From: JAOAFX01 sp049700315
GTDB lineage: Bacteria > Hydrothermota > Tepidihabitantia > SM23-42 > JAOAFX01
Assembly (NCBI GenBank): GCA_049700315.1
Contig: JBNAVN010000077.1
Span: 1 to 9,396 of the forward strand
DNA length: 9,396 nucleotides
Reading direction: 5' to 3'
Shown: one piece after another, positions 5,284-9,396 of the stretch
How positions within the stretch are numbered: position 1 is the stretch's first letter
Layout: every line of letters begins with the position of its first letter
Translations under genes and position numbers: made by a program
Notes under the pieces: generated by a model
What the model was told of the DNA's origin: nothing
Database searches by the model: none
The model's input: the letters and a program-made list of their open reading frames with translations, nothing else

Positions 5284-7674
5284 ATGCAATCTAAAGATTA
5301 TGTTATCAGAAAATTTGAACAGGCTAGCCCGCAGAAAGTCGGAATGAAAGCCTGGAATTTGCTTTTGTTGAGAGATAAATTTTCAATTCCCGAGTTTGCC
5401 ATTATCAGCGTTGATGCATATAATAGTTATTACAAAAGCAAAACCATCAGCTCTCAAATTGAAAAACAAATAAAGGGAGTTCTTGAAGAGTTCTTAAAAA
5501 ATGGTGCAGTAGCAGTCAGATCTTCGGGAACTGCTGAGGATTTATGTGATGCCTCATTTGCTGGAATGTATAAGACATTTCTTGGAATAAATAGCATTGA
5601 AGACGGAATCAGAGCAGTAAAGGATGTGTGGAAATCTGCTACTTCAGAGAGGATACAATCATATTGCAAGGAAGTGAATATTAAAAACGGACCAATGGCC
5701 GTCATTATCCAGAAACAATTGAACCCAGAAGTCAGTGGTGTTATGATTACCCAGAGTCCTTATGCAATAAATGAATTGTTGATTGAATGTTGTTCAGGGC
5801 TTGGCGAAAAACTCGTTTCCGGGCATATTACTCCATCAAGATATCGTATAAAAGAAGAAAAAATCATTGAGCAGAAAGGTGAAGATCTATTAACGCCAGA
5901 CCAGATCATACGAATTATTCAAACGGGTAAGGATATTGAAAGGGTTTTTAATTCACCACAGGAAATAGAGTGGGCAATTGAAAATAAAAGACTCTATGTT
6001 TTGCAGGCAAGACCGATTACATCACACAAGATAGAGCCAAGGAGAAGATGCACAGTCTGGTGTAATGTGAATGTGCGTGAAACTATCCCTGACCCTGTTT
6101 CACCGTTGATGTGGTCATTTTTTGAAGAATTTCTTTTTCCAATGATCATCATAGATGTTTTTGGATTTCCTATCAGCAGAGCGAAATTTAGAAGATATCC
6201 ACCTGTAGAAAATCTCTCAGGCAGACTATACTGGAACATAAATAATACCATTGCATACGGAAAGGTTGTTGGACCGCTTCTTGATCTGCTGGGCTCAGAG
6301 AAAAATCTTGACCCACAAATGGCGCTTGCATTCAAATCAATTGATGTAAAAAGCATACCGGCAACATTAAATCCAATCCATTCAGCAATCTTCAGTATTA
6401 TTTCATTTGCGCGTTTGACAAATTTCATAATAAAGAGTTATTTCTGCCCCCGCAGATTTTCTGAAATAATAAATACTACAAACATTGAGTTTGAAGAGAA
6501 GATCAATTCAATAACAATTTACAGTGACTTGCAACAGGGATTGGCAAATATTGAAGACTGGATCGCCCTGGAAAACTTTGCCCGAAGGTATTTCAGTGGT
6601 ATATTCTTGAGCATATTTTATCTTATCATTCTTGAAAAAATACTTGGCTGGCGCATGGGAACAAAAAGCAGGATAATTGCCCGAAAACTCGTATTCGGAT
6701 TGCTGGACAAAACCGGCTTGATGGTAAAGAATATTGATGGATTAGCAGAATTGGCAAAGAAAAAACTGAAAAACATCTCCATTGAGGTTTTGAAAAATCT
6801 CTATCAGAGTGACCACGAATTTAAAGATGCATTTGATTTGTTTTTGAAAGAATATGGGCATCGTGGTCCTGGAGAATTTGATATTGCAAGTAAAACATAT
6901 AGTGAAGAACCAGAAATAGTAATGCATTTGCTGGTCGCACCCAGAATGGATTGCAGTGATTTCAATGGCCGAGAAAAGATAATAAAACAGATTATAAGCG
7001 GATTAAGACCATTTGAACGAACGATTGTAAAATCGTTTCTACCCAGGCTTGAGTCATATATACCATTAAGGGAAAACGGTAAGCATTATTACTTCAAACA
7101 AATGGCAAAATTGAAAGAACAGTTATTTGTAATAGCAGATAAATTGATTGATAAAAATTTTATAAAAGAAAAGAGGGACATATTTTTTATCACCTGGGAT
7201 GAATTGAAATCAATAGCAAATGGAAAATTGAATAACTCAAAAGTTTTCAAAATCGTTGAAATGCGCAAGCAGGAATGGCAATTGTTCAAAGAAGCACCTG
7301 TTCCTGATATAGTTTATGAAAGTGGTGAGAAGATGAGCAATCAAATGCAGAAGGGTAAAATCATTTATGGCGAGCCATTGAGTTTTGGTATGGTGCGGGC
7401 AAGGGTACGTATCATAAGAGAATTGAAAGAAGGTGGTCAATTGAAAGAAGGTGAAATTCTTGTTACCCACCACACTGACCCCGGCTGGACACCATTATTT
7501 TCAATCACTTCAGGCGTAATCATTGAAGTTGGTGGTTTTATCTGCCATGCGGCAATGGTTGCGCGTGAACTCGGTATTCCAGGCGTGGTGATAAAAGGAG
7601 CAACATCTTTGATAAAAGATGGGCAGGAAATTGAACTTGACGCAAATTCGGGCAGGGTGGAGATTATCAATTAG
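5284..7674 (+). CDS. PEP synthase/PPDK-like dikinase lacking the PEP barrel; rifampin-phosphotransferase-like architecture
   Basis: A 796-residue protein. Residues about 12-246 form the PPDK N-terminal ATP-grasp domain: KVGMKAWNL (18-26), VRSSGTAEDL (78-87) with ASFAG (90-94), VSGVMIT (150-156), GLGEKLVSG (172-180), and the closing EIEWAIENKRLYVLQARPIT (227-246). A long middle domain begins CTVWCNVNVRETIPDPVSPL (256-275), a pattern seen at the start of the second domain in rifampin phosphotransferases. The C-terminus is the mobile PEP-utiliser domain, with GGFICHAAMVAREL containing the phosphate-carrying His755. The C-terminal TIM barrel of true PEP synthase is absent, so pyruvate to PEP conversion is not expected. 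The protein should transfer ATP phosphate through His755 to a substrate bound by the middle domain. That substrate is unknown; antibiotic inactivation is only one option. It is transcribed alone and converges on queD. Confidence 0.85.
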   Translation: MQSKDYVIRKFEQASPQKVGMKAWNLLLLRDKFSIPEFAIISVDAYNSYYKSKTISSQIEKQIKGVLEEFLKNGAVAVRSSGTAEDLCDASFAGMYKTFLGINSIEDGIRAVKDVWKSATSERIQSYCKEVNIKNGPMAVIIQKQLNPEVSGVMITQSPYAINELLIECCSGLGEKLVSGHITPSRYRIKEEKIIEQKGEDLLTPDQIIRIIQTGKDIERVFNSPQEIEWAIENKRLYVLQARPITSHKIEPRRRCTVWCNVNVRETIPDPVSPLMWSFFEEFLFPMIIIDVFGFPISRAKFRRYPPVENLSGRLYWNINNTIAYGKVVGPLLDLLGSEKNLDPQMALAFKSIDVKSIPATLNPIHSAIFSIISFARLTNFIIKSYFCPRRFSEIINTTNIEFEEKINSITIYSDLQQGLANIEDWIALENFARRYFSGIFLSIFYLIILEKILGWRMGTKSRIIARKLVFGLLDKTGLMVKNIDGLAELAKKKLKNISIEVLKNLYQSDHEFKDAFDLFLKEYGHRGPGEFDIASKTYSEEPEIVMHLLVAPRMDCSDFNGREKIIKQIISGLRPFERTIVKSFLPRLESYIPLRENGKHYYFKQMAKLKEQLFVIADKLIDKNFIKEKRDIFFITWDELKSIANGKLNNSKVFKIVEMRKQEWQLFKEAPVPDIVYESGEKMSNQMQKGKIIYGEPLSFGMVRARVRIIRELKEGGQLKEGEILVTHHTDPGWTPLFSITSGVIIEVGGFICHAAMVARELGIPGVVIKGATSLIKDGQEIELDANSGRVEIIN

Positions 7675-7676
7675 AC

Positions 7677-7719
7677 AAAATGCAACATTTTCCTGCCAGG
7701 CATGAAAATGTTGCATTTT
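7677..7719. terminator. Bidirectional terminator-like palindrome (dispersed repeat copy 2)
   Basis: AAAATGCAACATTTTC (7677-7692) and its perfect complement (7704-7719) flank an 11-nt loop containing TGCCAGGCA. The 16-bp stem begins with an A-run and ends with a T-run, so in either direction the hairpin is followed by T residues. It lies between the converging dikinase-like gene (stop at 7674) and queD, whose TAA (7718-7720) overlaps it, as expected of a shared terminator. The core matches the repeat at 3645-3700. Confidence 0.8.
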
Positions 7720-8074
7720 ATTCTGTGTATGTCACTGAATTTTCAAGTCCTTCCCAGACTGTGATTGATTTTATATCTTTTATTTTCTTTTTGATTTCCT
7801 GATAAATGTAAACTGCAATCCATTCTGCTGTGGCATTATGTTTTTTGAAGAATGGTAGATCATTAAGATTTTTATGGTCAAGCCCGGTTAAAACTTTTTT
7901 CAATATTTTCTTCGCCTTTCTAAAATCCATTGCCATTCCAAGTCTATCCAGATTCTCAATCTTAATTCTTATTTCTATTTTGTAGGTATGCCCGTGCACA
8001 CCAGCACAATCACCCCTATATCCCCTCACCCGATGTGCTGCAGAAAAACTTCCCTGAACTGCTATTTCAAACAT
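7718..8074 (-). CDS. queD: 6-carboxy-5,6,7,8-tetrahydropterin synthase (QueD, PTPS family)
   Basis: A 118-residue protein, the usual size. It converts 7,8-dihydroneopterin triphosphate to 6-carboxytetrahydropterin, the second step towards 7-deazaguanines (preQ0, queuosine). Visible signatures are SFSAAHR with zinc ligand His14, then GDCAGVHGHTY with catalytic Cys23 and zinc ligands His27 and His29. Further on are MDFRKAKK, LDHKNLND, a TAEWIAVYI helix and VWEG, with the Glu expected in the active site. I chose the ATG at 8074 (MFEIAVQG) because the family starts there. An in-frame ATG at 8122 would add 16 residues that only translate the end of the upstream methyltransferase. The chosen start overlaps that gene by 8 nt, implying translational coupling. 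No queC, queE or folE lies in the window. Confidence 0.92.
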   Translation of the reverse strand: MFEIAVQGSFSAAHRVRGYRGDCAGVHGHTYKIEIRIKIENLDRLGMAMDFRKAKKILKKVLTGLDHKNLNDLPFFKKHNATAEWIAVYIYQEIKKKIKDIKSITVWEGLENSVTYTE

Positions 8075-8855
8075 AAGTGTTCCCATAGTAATCAAGAAGA
8101 TGCTCAAATACAATTTTCCCATTTGGATTCAAATCTCCCATTAGAAAGTTTCCTTCCATAAAATAGGCAACCACCCCCAGCATTCCACTCCCACACAAAG
8201 GGTCAAAAATTAAATCGCTCTTGTTTGAGAAATGTTCAATTAAACATTGAAGAAGTTTAAATGGTAGTCTTGTTGGATATTTCGGCATCCTTACTTTGTA
8301 ATCCCTTTTAAAATTCAATGTCGTTAAATTGGGCTCACCTTTCAAACAATGACTGGTATTACACCTTTTATGGAATGTCCAGCGTTCGCCTTTGGTAACC
8401 CAGAAGATTTCATAGACATTATGCGACATCTTCTTTCTGCAAACAGGAGCGAAATTGTATGTCCAGTACATCTTCCCTCTCAGTATCAATCCTTTGAACC
8501 TCTTAATTCTATCCTGAATAATATTGCTATTATTCCATCCTGAAAAGACCAAGGCCTGACCATCTTCCTTTAGATTTCTCCTGATACACTCTAATAATTG
8601 CTGAATTTTTTCACCATATTCAGAAACATTCCATTCTACATATCCATCTACCACATTATCTACATTACGATGATAATTCGTATTCTTTCCATTGAACTTT
8701 ATTCCAAAAGGAGGATCAGTAATTATCAGGTCTGCGTTGACATCTGTCCAATCATTCATATCTTTAGTAATGAATTTTGCAAGTAATTCATCTATTATTT
8801 TTTGATTATCTTTTTCCTGAGTATTTATTTTAATATTATCCAACAAATACTGCAT
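8067..8855 (-). CDS. Site-specific DNA methyltransferase, beta class (DPPFG)
   Basis: A 262-residue protein. Motif IV, DLIITDPPFG, places the catalytic DPPF at residues 47-50. Near the C-terminus YPTRLPFKLLQ leads to LIFDPLCGSG (motif I, 217-224), the AdoMet-binding loop, followed by GDLNP. Motif IV before motif I is the beta-class order (N6_N4_Mtase family); DPPF suggests N6-adenine or N4-cytosine. The target-recognition segment would lie between residues about 60 and 190. The ATG at 8855 is preferred over an in-frame ATG at 8915 because a TTGACT-N16-TAAAAT promoter sits between them, 8 nt before 8855. The extra 20 residues merely translate promoter DNA. It shares a transcript and an 8-nt overlap with queD. 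No nuclease partner is adjacent, so it may be an orphan regulator-type methylase. Confidence 0.88.
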   Translation of the reverse strand: MQYLLDNIKINTQEKDNQKIIDELLAKFITKDMNDWTDVNADLIITDPPFGIKFNGKNTNYHRNVDNVVDGYVEWNVSEYGEKIQQLLECIRRNLKEDGQALVFSGWNNSNIIQDRIKRFKGLILRGKMYWTYNFAPVCRKKMSHNVYEIFWVTKGERWTFHKRCNTSHCLKGEPNLTTLNFKRDYKVRMPKYPTRLPFKLLQCLIEHFSNKSDLIFDPLCGSGMLGVVAYFMEGNFLMGDLNPNGKIVFEHLLDYYGNTYV

Positions 8856-8863
8856 ACCATAAT

Positions 8864-8891
8864 ATTTTATTCTATAAATCCATAAAGTCAA
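8864..8891 (-). promoter_or_regulatory. Promoter of the methyltransferase-queD operon; leaderless type
   Basis: On the minus strand TTGACT (8886-8891), exactly 16 nt, TAAAAT (8864-8869), then 8 nt to the ATG at 8855. It lies inside the longer open frame that starts at 8915, which argues that the longer start is wrong. It is back to back with the promoter at 8917-8944, with 25 nt between the two -35 boxes. Confidence 0.7.
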
Positions 8892-8916
8892 GGGGAGACC
8901 AGATAAAAAATTCATA

Positions 8917-8944
8917 TTGACCTGAAAAATTTTATCATTATAAT
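8917..8944 (+). promoter_or_regulatory. Promoter of the propeller peptidase-like gene; leaderless type
   Basis: TTGACC (8917-8922), exactly 16 nt, TATAAT (8939-8944), then only 5 nt (TGCTT) to the ATG at 8950. A transcript would start at or slightly within the start codon region, with no room for a ribosome-binding site. Confidence 0.8.
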
Positions 8945-8949
8945 TGCTT

Positions 8950-9396
8950 ATGAAGAAAGTAAAACAATTTGTTATTCTAAATCTAATAATCTTCGTGTTT
9001 CTTCAAGCAGGAGAAGTTAATAAATATAAGAAAGGTAATCTCGTCATTGAAAATATCCCTGAAATTCCAGTAAGACTTATAAAAAATCTTAATTCATATC
9101 AGGATGTGCGTTATGCCTATTTCCTTGATTGGTTACCTGATGACAAAGGGATTTTGATTTCTACAAGATTTGGTGATGTTACCCAAATTCACCAGGTTGA
9201 ATTTCCAGGTGGAATGAGGCGTCAGCTCACCTTTTTTGATGAGCCCGTTGGCGGTGGCAGGGTCTGCCCTGATTATTCTACACCTTATTTTTTATTCAGT
9301 AAGGATTCAGCAGGAAATGAGTGTGACCAGATCTATAAATATAATTACCTAAACTTTTACCCCTTTTTATACACTAGGTCCAGGTGGCTAAGAATT
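8950..9396 (+). CDS. N-terminal part of secreted beta-propeller protein (S9 peptidase/TolB-like), cut at right edge
   Basis: 149 codons, open to the end of the window. A signal peptide is clear: Lys-rich start, hydrophobic FVILNLIIFVFL (7-18), and probable cleavage near QA-GE. The mature part has TolB/WD40-like propeller blades: DVRYAYFLDWLPDDKGILIS, then QIHQVEFPGGMRRQLTFFDE, and a second blade PYFLFSKDSAGNE with QIYKYN. Such blades form the N-terminal half of S9 oligopeptidases, where the hydrolase domain would follow, so function cannot be fixed. After QIYKYN a turn plus the next blade strand would be expected. Instead the last 16 residues (LNFYPFLYTRSRWLRI) come from the inverted repeat shared with the left end, so the gene is probably interrupted or the contig chimeric. 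Confidence 0.7.
   Translation, partial: MKKVKQFVILNLIIFVFLQAGEVNKYKKGNLVIENIPEIPVRLIKNLNSYQDVRYAYFLDWLPDDKGILISTRFGDVTQIHQVEFPGGMRRQLTFFDEPVGGGRVCPDYSTPYFLFSKDSAGNECDQIYKYNYLNFYPFLYTRSRWLRI
9348..9396. repeat. Right copy of 49-bp terminal inverted repeat
   Basis: This is the exact reverse complement of bases 1-49. It enters the propeller gene in the same codon phase in which the left copy enters the methyltransferase gene. It fits the end of a multicopy element reached from two different insertion sites, or an assembly artefact. Confidence 0.9.

Larger units (their letters stand above)
5129..5290 (-). pseudogene. Possible gene remnant on the minus strand, no ATG start
   Basis: The 268-nt gap between the envelope gene and the dikinase-like gene holds a minus-strand frame open for 53 codons to TAG (5129-5131). 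It reads protein-like, with pieces such as CPRGQEAAQVINFAWQLCQ and FYKKWDLATE. It has no ATG except an internal one, an in-frame stop lies just upstream, and it runs over the promoter at 5249-5276. It may be the tail of a lost gene or part of a repeat; chance cannot be excluded. Nothing else is recognisable in the gap apart from the inverted repeat and promoter listed separately. Confidence 0.25.

Noticed and set aside
5994..6428. 144-codon minus-strand frame inside the dikinase-like gene
   Set aside because: It is a mirror of a well-supported coding frame, with no recognisable domain and no promoter.
8075..8122. Longer start (ATG 8122) for queD
   Set aside because: The added 16 residues only translate the end of the methyltransferase gene; QueD proteins start at the MFEIAVQG-like segment.
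8856..8915. Longer start (ATG 8915) for the DPPFG methyltransferase
   Set aside because: The extra 20 codons run through a TTGACT-N16-TAAAAT promoter and lack family-like sequence; the ATG at 8855 fits the leaderless pattern.
1..9396. Complete linear replicon with terminal inverted repeats (telomere-like ends)
   Set aside because: Both end genes are cut in mid-domain, there are no replication genes, and the content looks chromosomal; a repeat boundary or artefact fits better.

Overview
The window is about 9.4 kb of AT-rich DNA (roughly one third G+C). It looks like one contig from an uncultivated Gram-negative bacterium. A lipoprotein thioredoxin-fold protein, a small beta-barrel-like envelope protein and a secreted propeller-type S9/TolB-like protein suggest an outer membrane. 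The style (short spacers, strong TTGAC-type promoters, mixed redox, envelope and dikinase genes) recalls candidate phyla such as WOR-3, but this placement is an impression and not something the sequence proves.

Layout, left to right. (1) At 1-336 (-) is the first 112 codons of an SPPYW-type DNA methyltransferase, running off the left edge. (2) At 474-879 (+) is a DUF2284 metal-binding protein broken by an internal deletion and frame change. (3) At 930-3557 (+) is a two-gene restriction-modification-like operon. Its methyltransferase carries a second, decayed copy of its own C-terminal half. The partner has a PUA/EVE-like N-terminus and a NucS/DUF91-like PD-(D/E)XK nuclease C-terminus. (4) At 3789-5015 (+) are a TlpA-like lipoprotein with a CxxS active site and an in-frame TGA near its end, then a beta-barrel-like protein. 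(5) At 5284-7674 (+) is a 796-residue dikinase-like protein with an ATP-grasp domain and a C-terminal swivelling His domain, resembling rifampin phosphotransferases. (6) At 8855-7718 (-) is a beta-class DNA methyltransferase overlapping queD by 8 nt. (7) At 8950-9396 (+) is the start of a secreted propeller peptidase-like protein, running off the right edge.

Three threads tie the window together. First, five promoters share the form TTGAC(A/C/T)-N16-TATAAT-like, with the start codon only 5-11 nt after the -10 box. This predicts leaderless or nearly leaderless transcripts and moves the start of the 8855 methyltransferase 20 codons downstream. Second, three DNA methyltransferase genes lie in 9 kb, one with a nuclease partner, so DNA modification and defence is the main theme. 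Third, decay or mobile-element activity is visible: both ends of the window carry the same 49-bp sequence in inverted orientation, each fused to an interrupted gene. A DUF2284 gene has lost its middle, a thioredoxin-like gene has a premature TGA, and a palindromic repeat occurs twice between genes.
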